DNA of 8,152 nucleotides from the NCBI GenBank assembly GCA_017553965.1, contig JAFZJK010000225.1, positions 1 through 8,152 of the forward strand. The letters run 5' to 3'. This document shows positions 1 to 6,906 of the stretch, one piece after another (the stretch's first letter is position 1; the number at the start of each line of letters is the position of its first letter). The position numbers and the translations under genes were made by a program. This stretch comes from Lachnospiraceae bacterium (lineage in GTDB: Bacteria; Bacillota_A; Clostridia; Lachnospirales; Lachnospiraceae). Under the pieces are notes generated by a model, which worked only from the letters and a program-made list of their open reading frames with translations, was not told the DNA's origin and did not search any database.

Positions 1-296
1 AAATAGTCACCAGTTTTAACAGTCAGATTATCCCACGAAGCATCCTCGATCACATACGCAGGGCATATCTCCCACACGCCGAATACCTTCTTCATCTGGT
101 CTACGGCTTCATCATAATCGTAAACATCAGGGCAGTTAACCTTAAGCCTTCCCTGTTCCCTTTCTACAGTAAAGCCGTCGGCTACCTTGGCGAGTTTTTC
201 AGCTATCCTGTCACAGAGAGCATCTTCAAATACGTATCTGTTCTTTCCCTTAATACCTATCTCTGCATATTTGATCAAAAATGCCTTGTAATTCAT
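1..296 (-). CDS. thiI: ThiI, tRNA 4-thiouridine synthase (N-terminal part, cut by window edge)
   Basis: About 98 N-terminal residues are present; the gene runs off the left edge. Translating the minus strand from the ATG at 294-296 gives MNYKAFLIKYAEIGIKGKNR near the start, matching the typical ThiI opening (IKYGEI.LKGKNR), with an FE pair and a later QGRL segment as in the N-terminal ferredoxin-like domain that precedes THUMP. In the family, ThiI adenylates U8 of tRNA and inserts sulfur received as a persulfide from a cysteine desulfurase; many versions also serve thiazole synthesis for thiamine. The catalytic PP-loop domain, and any C-terminal rhodanese domain, lie outside the window, so the sulfur-relay type cannot be judged. 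It follows the desulfurase gene by 12 bases, which supports the assignment. The usual Gly of the YGE motif is Ala here, a minor change. Identification is by recalled motifs and gene context. Confidence 0.9.
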   Translation of the reverse strand, partial: MNYKAFLIKYAEIGIKGKNRYVFEDALCDRIAEKLAKVADGFTVEREQGRLKVNCPDVYDYDEAVDQMKKVFGVWEICPAYVIEDASWDNLTVKTGDY

Positions 297-302
297 TTAA
301 AT

Positions 303-308
303 TCCTTT
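303..308 (-). promoter_or_regulatory. Ribosome binding site of thiI
   Basis: On the minus strand AAAGGA lies 6 bases before the thiI ATG and directly follows the TAG stop of the desulfurase gene. It supports the chosen ATG and means ribosomes finishing the upstream gene terminate on the thiI binding site. Confidence 0.7.
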
Positions 309-1505
309 CTATTTCCTGGTAAATCTTGAATATATCGGTACTAACTCTTTTAACATATCTATACAGTAATCGATCTCATCCATAGTGGTATGTACCGAAA
401 AACTAAACCTTAGTGTAGAATCAAGCAGTTCTCTTTTAACTCCTATGGCCTGCAGCGTACTGCTTAAACCCGGATGGTTGGAGGAACATGCTGATCCCGA
501 TGAAACATACACTTGTCTTTCCTCTAACGCATGTAGCAGCACTTCGGATTTTATCTTGTCAAAACTTATGCTTACGATGTGCGGAGCAGTCTGCTTTACA
601 TCATATACAAGTTTTCCTTCATCTATATTGTTTAAGGTGGGAACCGCATTTACATGTGTCCCCGGCACCTCTGATATTCTCTCTAAAAAGTGAGTCTTAA
701 GTTCATAAAGCTTTACATTTTTCGCATCAAAATCGGTATACATTTCTTCAGCAGCAACACCGATACCGGCTATCGCAGGTACATTTTCCGTACCTGATCG
801 TCTGTTTTTCTGCTGGCCTCCGCCAAATATCAACGGACGAAGCTTCACCTTTTCATCGGCATATAAGAAACCGCTTCCTTTAGGCGCATGTATCTTATGA
901 CCGCTTACCGAAAGCAGATCGATGCCTTCTTTTTTCGGATTGATCCTGTATTTCCCGTAAGCCTGTATAGCATCCACATGGAATATAACATCACTTTTCT
1001 TGCTCTTTACCGCCTTTGATATCTCAGCTATATTCTGCACGGCACCGACTTCGTTATTTACATACATAACGGAAACCAATATGGTTTCGTCATCTATCAT
1101 ATCAAGCAGTTCTTCAAGCTTAATATGTCCCATCTCGTCAACGGGAGCAAAAACTACTTCAAATCCAAAATCCTTCAGACCCAAAAGAGGCGAATAAACC
1201 GAGGCATGCTCAAAACAGGAGGCTATGATCCTGTTTCCGCTTCTCTTATTCGCCAAAGCATCACCCAAAAGTGCCATATTGTTTGATTCAGTACCGCCCG
1301 AAGTAAAGATTATCTCTTTAGGCTGTACCTTTAAGGTATCGGCTATTATTTTAGCAGAATTCTTGATATACTGCTCAGCATCAAAACCTTTCAAATGCTT
1401 TGAAGAAGGATTACCGTAATCCTGCCGCATAACCTTTTCCGCTATCTCTGCCGCCTTTTCACTAACCCTGGTGGTAGCGGCGTTATCTAAATATGCTTCC
1501 ATCAT
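309..1505 (-). CDS. Cysteine desulfurase, group I NifS/IscS-like, probably dedicated to ThiI
   Basis: This PLP enzyme of 398 residues takes sulfur from cysteine, giving alanine and an enzyme-bound persulfide. Visible hallmarks are YLDNAATT (residues 5-12), TSGGTESNN (68-76) with phosphate-binding residues, the PLP-stacking His in FEHAS (His100), HVDAIQ (177-181, cofactor Asp and Gln), SGHK with the PLP lysine (Lys204), RRSGTENV (235-242), and the mobile-loop SGSACSS with catalytic Cys340. The SGSAC loop and length fit group I (IscS/NifS) and not SufS. No iscU, iscR or sufU scaffold gene is next to it, and thiI follows directly. By analogy with the NifZ-ThiI pair of Bacillus subtilis, I infer that it mainly feeds ThiI. 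The start overlaps the rsmE stop by one base (TAATG), with a second ATG immediately after; no clear binding site precedes it, so translation probably depends on ribosomes arriving from rsmE. Which Met is used cannot be decided here. Confidence 0.93.
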   Translation of the reverse strand: MMEAYLDNAATTRVSEKAAEIAEKVMRQDYGNPSSKHLKGFDAEQYIKNSAKIIADTLKVQPKEIIFTSGGTESNNMALLGDALANKRSGNRIIASCFEHASVYSPLLGLKDFGFEVVFAPVDEMGHIKLEELLDMIDDETILVSVMYVNNEVGAVQNIAEISKAVKSKKSDVIFHVDAIQAYGKYRINPKKEGIDLLSVSGHKIHAPKGSGFLYADEKVKLRPLIFGGGQQKNRRSGTENVPAIAGIGVAAEEMYTDFDAKNVKLYELKTHFLERISEVPGTHVNAVPTLNNIDEGKLVYDVKQTAPHIVSISFDKIKSEVLLHALEERQVYVSSGSACSSNHPGLSSTLQAIGVKRELLDSTLRFSFSVHTTMDEIDYCIDMLKELVPIYSRFTRK

Positions 1506-2251
1506 TAATTTACAAATCCAAGAACTGACAACAGCATAAGGCCGGCTGTTTCTGTCCTTAGTATCCTCTTTCCCAAACTGATAGGTACTGCACCGGCTGC
1601 AACTGCCTCCTCGACCTCGGCTGGCTCAAAGCCTCCCTCTGGTCCGATAAACACAGCTACATCCGTATCAGGCTCTATTGCCTCTATCAGCTTTAGGTAT
1701 TCTTTCATATCTTCGCTTGAACTGGGCGCGTTTTCGTAAGGGATAAATACTTTTTGCATGGATGAAGCTGTCTTTAATGCTTCCTTAAAACTCAAGCATC
1801 CCGATACATTAGGTATCATGCCTCTGCCTGACTGCTTTGCCGCACTCTCGGAAATAGCCTGCCATCTTTTAATCTTAGCTTCTTCCTTTTTCTTATCATC
1901 AAGCTTAACTATTACACGCCTTGTCATGACCGGGATGATCTCATACACTCCGAGCTCCACACTCTTTTGTATGATCATCTCCATCTTATCCTTTTTGGGT
2001 AACCCTTGGAAAAGATGAACTCTGAACTTCATCTCAGCTTCGGATATACCGGAGCTCAAGATCTCAGCCACTACTTCATCCCTTCCGATAGATACTATTT
2101 TCGAATGATAATCAGTACCCTCACTATCGCAGATGATGATCTCCTCACCCTCCTTCATACGAAGGACATTTTTGATGTGATTGACATCCTCACCGTAGAT
2201 AGTGATGGTCTTATCTGATATGTTTGATTTCTCTGTATAAAAGTGATACAT
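1505..2251 (-). CDS. rsmE: RsmE, 16S rRNA (uracil1498-N3)-methyltransferase
   Basis: This cytoplasmic SAM-dependent enzyme of the SPOUT class methylates N3 of U1498 in helix 44 of 16S rRNA in the assembled 30S subunit. The 248-residue length is normal. The N-terminal 70 or so residues form the PUA-like RNA-binding part (NHIKNVLRMKEGEEI). The SPOUT domain shows the family strings LFQGLPKKDKME (80-91), QKSVELGV (95-102), RWQAISESAAKQSGRG (129-144), the SAM-binding knot motif IGPEGGFEPAE (202-212), and LGKRILRTETA (226-236). The gene begins 4 bases after the prmA stop. The preceding sequence (GCGAGAAAGTAAGTAA) has only a weak purine stretch, which suggests coupling to prmA translation. The prmA-rsmE adjacency is common in Firmicutes and places two ribosome methyltransferases under common control. 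Confidence 0.96.
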   Translation of the reverse strand: MYHFYTEKSNISDKTITIYGEDVNHIKNVLRMKEGEEIIICDSEGTDYHSKIVSIGRDEVVAEILSSGISEAEMKFRVHLFQGLPKKDKMEMIIQKSVELGVYEIIPVMTRRVIVKLDDKKKEEAKIKRWQAISESAAKQSGRGMIPNVSGCLSFKEALKTASSMQKVFIPYENAPSSSEDMKEYLKLIEAIEPDTDVAVFIGPEGGFEPAEVEEAVAAGAVPISLGKRILRTETAGLMLLSVLGFVN

Positions 2252-2255
2252 TTAC

Positions 2256-3302
2256 TTACTTTCTCGCTACAAAAGCAACCCAGTCATTCATATGAATGAC
2301 TTCAATTATCTCAAAATTGTTTTTAAGAAGCGCTGTTCTGACTGCTTCTTCCTTAGTATTAATGATACCGGAGCTGATAAATACAGCACCCTTTCTCATG
2401 TACTTTGAAGTAACAGCTGAAAGCGGGATTATGATGTCGGCAAGTATGTTTGCCACAACCACATCAAATCTGTCAAAGCCTGTCCTCTTGCAAAGTTCAT
2501 CATCCTCGAGCACATTTCCGGTGAAAAACCTGACACGGTTTTTCTCTATGTTTATTAAATAATTCTGACAATCAGAACTGTCTCCATTGGCACATTCATC
2601 CCCGTTAATACACTCGATATACTCAGAATCTATCCCATTTATTACAGTGTTTTCAACTGATACTCTTGATGCGTTTTCGTCCACATCCACACCGAGTGCG
2701 CACTCTGCTCCGAGTTTCATTCCGACTATGGAGAGTATACCGCTGCCGCAGCCGACATCCATAAGTTTGTCACCGGGCTTAAGGTATTTCTTTAATGCCT
2801 TGATGCAAAGCTTGGTAGTCTCGTGTGCACCGGTACCGAAAGCGGTACCCGGATCGATCTCGATAATAAGGTCGGACTCGTCATGGTCCGGGAGCTCATT
2901 CACATCGGTCCATGTAGGCTTTATAACTATGCCTTCATCAGCTCTGAATGGCTTAAAGTACTGCTTCCAGTTATTTATCCAATCGGTATCTTCTGTCTCA
3001 GATACAGTGAATTCCAATGTACCCACATTGTACTCTTCACTGTACTGAGACACATTTTCAATTATACAGCTTTTAAGCTCTTCTATATCGGTGTCGCAGT
3101 CAACATAAAAACTCAGCACCGCTTCACCGTCATCGGGCGGAAGTTCAGGCAGGATATCGATGAACATCTTTTTCTTATCCTCGTCGCTAAGCTGTACCTT
3201 ATCCTCAATCTGAACTCCCTCGATGCCCATTTCATCAAGTATAGCGGTTATCAGGTCTTCTGCCTCTACCGTGGTACTCAATGATAATTTAGTCCATTTC
3301 AT
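2256..3302 (-). CDS. prmA: PrmA, ribosomal protein L11 methyltransferase
   Basis: This SAM-dependent enzyme trimethylates lysines and the N-terminus of ribosomal protein L11. The protein has 348 residues. The N-terminal substrate-recognition domain is followed by DWINNWKQYFKPF (107-119), the family's linker motif, then IEIDPGTAFGTGAHETT (147-163), SAM motif I DVGCGSG (182-188), the acidic ribose-binding stretch GVDVDEN (204-210), and ANILADIIIPL (284-294), the catalytic-loop motif. All key segments are intact. It is longer than most family members as I recall them (about 295-320). The extra length seems to sit around residues 228-253, between the acidic strand and the next Rossmann strand; that piece is rich in Cys, Asn and Asp. 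The start is supported by a good binding site that contains the stop codon of the upstream lipoprotein gene, so the two are likely co-translated. Confidence 0.96.
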   Translation of the reverse strand: MKWTKLSLSTTVEAEDLITAILDEMGIEGVQIEDKVQLSDEDKKKMFIDILPELPPDDGEAVLSFYVDCDTDIEELKSCIIENVSQYSEEYNVGTLEFTVSETEDTDWINNWKQYFKPFRADEGIVIKPTWTDVNELPDHDESDLIIEIDPGTAFGTGAHETTKLCIKALKKYLKPGDKLMDVGCGSGILSIVGMKLGAECALGVDVDENASRVSVENTVINGIDSEYIECINGDECANGDSSDCQNYLINIEKNRVRFFTGNVLEDDELCKRTGFDRFDVVVANILADIIIPLSAVTSKYMRKGAVFISSGIINTKEEAVRTALLKNNFEIIEVIHMNDWVAFVARK

Positions 3303-3308
3303 GCTTGT

Positions 3309-3314
3309 TCCTCA
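3309..3314 (-). promoter_or_regulatory. Ribosome binding site of prmA overlapping the upstream stop codon
   Basis: The minus strand reads TGAGGA, then 6 bases, then the prmA ATG. The TGA is the stop codon of the lipoprotein gene. The overlap fixes the prmA start and implies translational coupling of an exported lipoprotein with a ribosome-modifying enzyme. Confidence 0.75.
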
Positions 3315-5249
3315 ATTACCTAAAACACCTAAAAGTGTATCAAAAATCTTCAGAGTATACTCATAAGGATTCTCATTTCTAAGTGAATAAGGTACACCAG
3401 GTATCTCAGGTTCAAGCTCTTCTACACCGCTTTCGCCGTCGAAGGTATACATATAATCCTTAAGAGTATTGGCATCTATCGTATATACCATAACTCTGTC
3501 TGAGTATCTTTGTTCAGTATAAACAGCCTCGCAGAATGCCTTAAATGAATCTACGTCAGCTTTTTCAAGCGAAGTTATCATAACATATGCATCACACTGG
3601 TAACCTGTTATCGGCTCGATCTTTTCAAGTATAGCTTCAGCCTGCTCCTGTGTGTATACACCGTACTGATCAAATACCCATGCCTTGGCACCTGTCTCTT
3701 CATTTATCTTAGAAACATCGATAGCTTCATCAAGAAGAGTAACTTCTACGGGAGGTATTACCTCAACACCGTCTCTGGGACCATGCTCATCTTCTGTATC
3801 ATTAATGTTATTAAATACTGCTTCACAGCCGCTTGCTCCACGATAATTATTTGTAAATCCGGTTACTATATCATCAACATTACTGAATCCGAGATAGTAA
3901 AGATCATTATTATACTTGATACATGCAAAATTACTGTCCTCATAATAAGATTTATAATACTTATCTAAAGGAGTAATAATATCTGTATCGGATAATTCAA
4001 ACAAACCTGTAGTCTCATTTCTGACTGCAGAATAACCTGCAAACCAGTATACCCACCTGGGCTCATCGCCCTTGAAGTTTACGTCACACTTGTATACATT
4101 GTATACAACATTGGGATAATCATAGTAGCTGCTGTCTTTGAATGTGATAAAGCTTCCGATATATCTTGCGCCATAGAAGGAATTAGCCTCTACAAGATTT
4201 TCAACACCGTTTGTATAAGTATCCTTGATCTTTTCATAATCAGCACCCTTCATAGCCTCAAATGTGGCAGCATCGATATCCGCAATATCCATTATGGGTT
4301 GTAAAATACCTTCTACATTGAATTCTTTGGTTGTTCCTGTAATCTTGAGTCCGCGGCTTGCAGCATATTCATCAAGGGTATACTCATCCTTATAATAATC
4401 ATCGATATCACAAGTAATAGTAACTACATCGCCGTTTGCAAGTCCCTCTTCTTTATCAAGAACATACTTAAAACTGTAATAATATTCGTTCTGTGAGTAA
4501 TCAAATCTGATACGTGCAGTAGCCTGTCCGCTTAAACCTGTATACTCAAGATACAAGCTCAGGAAAGGATCATACTCTTTAAGCTCTGTAAGTCCGCTTA
4601 CGGTTACTTCCTTTTCCAATTCCTTAGCCTTCTTACCGCGTGAAGCAAGATCCTTCTGGATGTCCTTGTCATCATCATATGACTTTACTACCAGCTTGAT
4701 CTTTTCACCGTTTGAAAGATTCTTTGTCTTACTAAGTTCAAGATAAATACCGTATATACCGTCAGGAAAATCGTAATCGGAAACATATCCGCTGCCCACG
4801 GTATCGTTACCATAATAGGTAATTTCATAATCTGCAAAAAGGTCTACTTCTTCAAGCTCCTGAAGTCCGGTAACCTGAGTCTCGAAACCGTCTTTGATAA
4901 CGGTAAGACCACACTCGTCAAGTAACTCCTGTTCCTTAACATTGTTAAAGTATACCATGATCTTCTCGCCATTTGACAGATTCTCTGTCTTTTCAAGCTC
5001 GATCTCGATCTTCTTTAACAGTTTGGAAGCATTGGAAGCCTTTTCTTCACCAATCTGCTCCTCTACATCCTTTACTATCTTACGGGCATCAATAGTTGCA
5101 CTTCCGGTACCAAGTCCGTCGTAACCCTCGTAAGTGTACTTTACATAATCAGCAAGGTTAACCTCTGCTGTCTTTGATGAGCAGCCTGCCAAAGCAAAAA
5201 CGGCTACCAGCATCATAAATGCAAGAACGATTTTTGAAATCTTTTTCAT
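3312..5249 (-). CDS. Large repeat-containing lipoprotein of unknown function
   Basis: I do not recognise this as a named protein. The likely product has 645 residues. A Lys-rich start and hydrophobic core (KIVLAFMMLVAVFALAGC) end in the lipobox LAGC with Cys23, so it should be lipid-anchored on the outer face of the membrane. Residues about 29-318 contain three degenerate tandem repeats, each with a Gly-Tyr/Gly-rich opening, an NLSNGE-type turn (90-95, 177-182, and GLANGD at 269-274) and a V.GL.EL closing strand. The sequence then passes through a Tyr-rich region (about 320-490) to a C-terminal segment (about 520-605) resembling a TPM domain. By hand count there are about 55 tyrosines. I chose the ATG at 5249 because AAAGGAG lies 5 bases upstream; the in-frame ATG at 5264 has no binding site. 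It follows pepD by 55 bases and shares its stop with the prmA binding site. Binding or sensing at the cell surface is possible but unproven. Confidence 0.85.
   Translation of the reverse strand: MKKISKIVLAFMMLVAVFALAGCSSKTAEVNLADYVKYTYEGYDGLGTGSATIDARKIVKDVEEQIGEEKASNASKLLKKIEIELEKTENLSNGEKIMVYFNNVKEQELLDECGLTVIKDGFETQVTGLQELEEVDLFADYEITYYGNDTVGSGYVSDYDFPDGIYGIYLELSKTKNLSNGEKIKLVVKSYDDDKDIQKDLASRGKKAKELEKEVTVSGLTELKEYDPFLSLYLEYTGLSGQATARIRFDYSQNEYYYSFKYVLDKEEGLANGDVVTITCDIDDYYKDEYTLDEYAASRGLKITGTTKEFNVEGILQPIMDIADIDAATFEAMKGADYEKIKDTYTNGVENLVEANSFYGARYIGSFITFKDSSYYDYPNVVYNVYKCDVNFKGDEPRWVYWFAGYSAVRNETTGLFELSDTDIITPLDKYYKSYYEDSNFACIKYNNDLYYLGFSNVDDIVTGFTNNYRGASGCEAVFNNINDTEDEHGPRDGVEVIPPVEVTLLDEAIDVSKINEETGAKAWVFDQYGVYTQEQAEAILEKIEPITGYQCDAYVMITSLEKADVDSFKAFCEAVYTEQRYSDRVMVYTIDANTLKDYMYTFDGESGVEELEPEIPGVPYSLRNENPYEYTLKIFDTLLGVLGN
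4302..5165 (-). repeat. Three degenerate protein-level tandem repeats in the lipoprotein
   Basis: The approximate units are residues 29-133 (4851-5165), 134-224 (4578-4850) and 225-316 (4302-4577). Shared anchors in order are a Tyr-rich strand plus G.G/SG (GYDGLGTGSA, GNDTVGSGY, TGLSGQATA), a turn NLSNGE / NLSNGE / GLANGD followed by K/V-I-x-hydrophobic, a helix-like stretch ending in G (DECGL, LASRG, AASRG), then E-x-V-x-GL (ETQVTGL, KEVTVSGL, KEFNVEGI). The first unit has a longer Lys/Glu-rich helix. Similar SNG-turn repeats occur, as I recall, in zinc-ribbon and extracellular proteins of Firmicutes. The unit borders are by eye. Confidence 0.7.
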
Positions 5250-5254
5250 GATTT

Positions 5255-5261
5255 CTCCTTT
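5255..5261 (-). promoter_or_regulatory. Ribosome binding site that sets the lipoprotein start
   Basis: The minus strand has AAAGGAG, then AAATC, then ATG at 5247-5249. The alternative in-frame ATG at 5262-5264 is preceded only by AT-rich sequence and lies just upstream of this site, so it is unlikely to be used. Confidence 0.8.
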
Positions 5262-5304
5262 CATATGTTTATATATTTAAGAAAATTAGATCTTTAAAAA
5301 GACC

Positions 5305-6771
5305 TTATTTCATTTTCTCCAAAACTGTAAGTAAAAATTTCCACACCCTGCCCACGGAAGCTATATCCAGCTTCTCATTTGGTGTATGGATAGCAAGTAT
5401 GTCGGGACCGATCGAGATGGCATCAAGCCCACTCAGTTTGTCGGTAAACAATCCGCATTCAAGACCTGCATGAATAGTGGTAACTACAGGTTCTTTACCG
5501 TATTGCTCCTTATACACATCTATACAGACATCTCTCAAACGCGATACAGGCTCATATTTCCATCCCGGGTAATTACCCGTATAAGAAACACTGCCGCTGA
5601 AAAGATGTACCAGCTGACTGATCTTATTTACCGCACTTTCCTTTTGAGCATTGATCGATGAACGTACCAAAAAGCTAATGCAGAACTTATCTTCCTGCAG
5701 GTCTATGATACCTAAGTTCTGAGAAGTCCTTATCATGCCCTTAAGCTCAGGATCGTTCTCGATAACTCCCTGATGTGAAAGATATATTACATGTATAACA
5801 TTCTCAGTTGACTTTTTATCAAGTACGTCATATGAAATATCCAGGCTGCTTGGCTCTGTTTCCTCACATTTTAGTGTAAGCTCCGGATTGATATATCCGT
5901 ACTCTGTATTTAATTCGGCTTCGATCTTGCCAATAACCTCATCAATAGGGATCTTGATATAATCCTCGTAGAAAATTACTGCCTCAGCCGTACTTGATAT
6001 TACATTATCAAACTTACCGCCTTTTAAGTACACGAGATTAAACTCGCTCTTATAATACAGCTCGTAAAGTACTCTGCCCATAAGGTAGTTGGCTGATGCG
6101 GGCTGTTTATGTATCTCTGTACCCGAATGTCCGCCCTTTAAGCCGGACAGCGTTATCTTATAGTATCCACCGTTTCTCTGGGGTTTCTTAAAGAAAACAG
6201 GTATCTCTCCGTTTACCCGGCATCCACCTGCACAGCCGCAGGTAAATATGCCTTCTTCTTCACTGTCAATATTAAGGAGTATCCTGCCTTTTATCTCGTT
6301 GGCATCGATACCGCTGGCTCCGTCCATACCAGTCTCTTCATCTACCGTGAAAACAGCCTCTATGGCCGGATGCTTAATATCGTTTGAGTCAAGTATTGCC
6401 AGTGCATATGCGACAGCTATACCGTCATCACCGCCAAGAGTCGTATCTTTTGCAAACACATACTTATCATCATGTGTAAGATCGATAGGCTCTGTAGCCA
6501 TATCTTTAGAGCATGTATCAGTCTTGGCACATACCATATCAAGATGCCCCTGCAATATAACTATGGGCACATCCTCATATCCGGGAGTAGCGAGCTTACG
6601 AATGATAACATTGTTTAGTGAGTCCTGATATACGTCAAGCCCTCTTTCATTTGCAAACTTAACACACAGATCACTTACCGCCTTAGTGTTTCCCGAGCCT
6701 CTCGGAACTGATGATATATATTCAAAATACTCAAAAACCTTTTTCGGTTCCAAACCTTCAAGGTATTTCAT
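5305..6771 (-). CDS. pepD: Cytosolic aminoacyl-histidine (Xaa-His) dipeptidase, M20 family PepD
   Basis: This zinc metallopeptidase of the M20C branch hydrolyses a broad range of dipeptides in the cytoplasm, including Xaa-His. The 488-residue length matches E. coli PepD (about 485). The metal and catalytic residues are all recognisable: GHLDMV (His76, Asp78), LGGDDGIA (Asp115 bridging), DEETGMDG (Glu145 general base, Glu146 ligand), LLNIDSEEEG (Asp169 ligand) and IHTPNEKLD (His462 ligand). GLKGGHSGTEI (210-220) marks the lid/dimerisation domain with its conserved His215, and IHAGLECGLF (433-442) is the usual second-half motif. No signal peptide is present. It is the first gene after a strong promoter and a terminator, hence the probable head of the long downstream gene run. 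A binding site (TGAGGT) sits 7 bases before the ATG. The link between peptide turnover and the following genes is positional only. Confidence 0.95.
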   Translation of the reverse strand: MKYLEGLEPKKVFEYFEYISSVPRGSGNTKAVSDLCVKFANERGLDVYQDSLNNVIIRKLATPGYEDVPIVILQGHLDMVCAKTDTCSKDMATEPIDLTHDDKYVFAKDTTLGGDDGIAVAYALAILDSNDIKHPAIEAVFTVDEETGMDGASGIDANEIKGRILLNIDSEEEGIFTCGCAGGCRVNGEIPVFFKKPQRNGGYYKITLSGLKGGHSGTEIHKQPASANYLMGRVLYELYYKSEFNLVYLKGGKFDNVISSTAEAVIFYEDYIKIPIDEVIGKIEAELNTEYGYINPELTLKCEETEPSSLDISYDVLDKKSTENVIHVIYLSHQGVIENDPELKGMIRTSQNLGIIDLQEDKFCISFLVRSSINAQKESAVNKISQLVHLFSGSVSYTGNYPGWKYEPVSRLRDVCIDVYKEQYGKEPVVTTIHAGLECGLFTDKLSGLDAISIGPDILAIHTPNEKLDIASVGRVWKFLLTVLEKMK

Positions 6772-6778
6772 AAGATTT

Positions 6779-6784
6779 ACCTCA
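6779..6784 (-). promoter_or_regulatory. Ribosome binding site of pepD
   Basis: TGAGGT on the minus strand lies 7 bases before the pepD ATG (6769-6771) and supports that start. Confidence 0.65.
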
Positions 6785-6815
6785 CATAAAATGCAGTATT
6801 AAAACATCAACTTTC

Positions 6816-6844
6816 ATTATATCATAGATTGTTTAAGGCGTCAA
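6816..6844 (-). promoter_or_regulatory. Near-consensus sigma-A promoter for pepD and the downstream genes
   Basis: The minus strand carries TTGACG (6839-6844) as -35, a 17-base spacer and TATAAT (6816-6821) as -10, one mismatch from consensus overall. A start site near 6807-6809 would give a leader of roughly 37 bases before pepD. The leader shows no riboswitch or leader peptide. It is the only strong promoter I find in the window, so expression of everything to its left may depend on it. Confidence 0.85.
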
Positions 6845-6881
6845 TAAAACCTCGCTTCCCTTATAAGGAAACGAGGTTTTA
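6845..6881 (-). terminator. Intrinsic terminator after ackA-pta
   Basis: On the minus strand the stem is AAAACCTCG (6872-6880) against CGAGGTTTT (6846-6854), 9 pairs, extended by one mismatch and four further pairs around a 7-base loop (6860-6866). An outer A-T pair (6845/6881) is possible. The 3' side is TTTTATTG, so the U tract partly lies within the stem. It sits 26 bases after the pta stop. The other strand has no U tract after the stem, so it serves the minus strand. Confidence 0.85.
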
Positions 6882-6906
6882 AAAGAATCTTATTAATTGC
6901 TTCAGA

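Noticed and set aside
385..1419. Several plus-strand open frames opposite the cysteine desulfurase
   Set aside because: All overlap a gene with complete catalytic motifs; they are short and have no independent support.
2587..3284. Two plus-strand open frames of 153 codons opposite prmA
   Set aside because: They lie entirely antisense to a gene with intact PrmA motifs, lack recognisable domains and are low-complexity Ser/Thr/Ile-rich as expected from shadow frames.
5289..5304. Small hairpin (GGTCTT/AAGATC, one G-U pair, 4-base loop) just after the pepD stop, followed by TAATTTTC
   Set aside because: Six weak pairs and an interrupted U run make a poor terminator. It might cause partial attenuation between pepD and the lipoprotein, but I cannot support it as a feature.
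5265..5304. Possible extra promoter in the AT-rich gap between pepD and the lipoprotein (TAAATA/TATATA stretch)
   Set aside because: No acceptable -35 at 16-18 bases; AT-rich sequence alone produces such -10-like strings.
6772..6815. Leader of pepD examined for riboswitch or attenuator
   Set aside because: Only about 37-44 bases, no stable fold or leader peptide seen.
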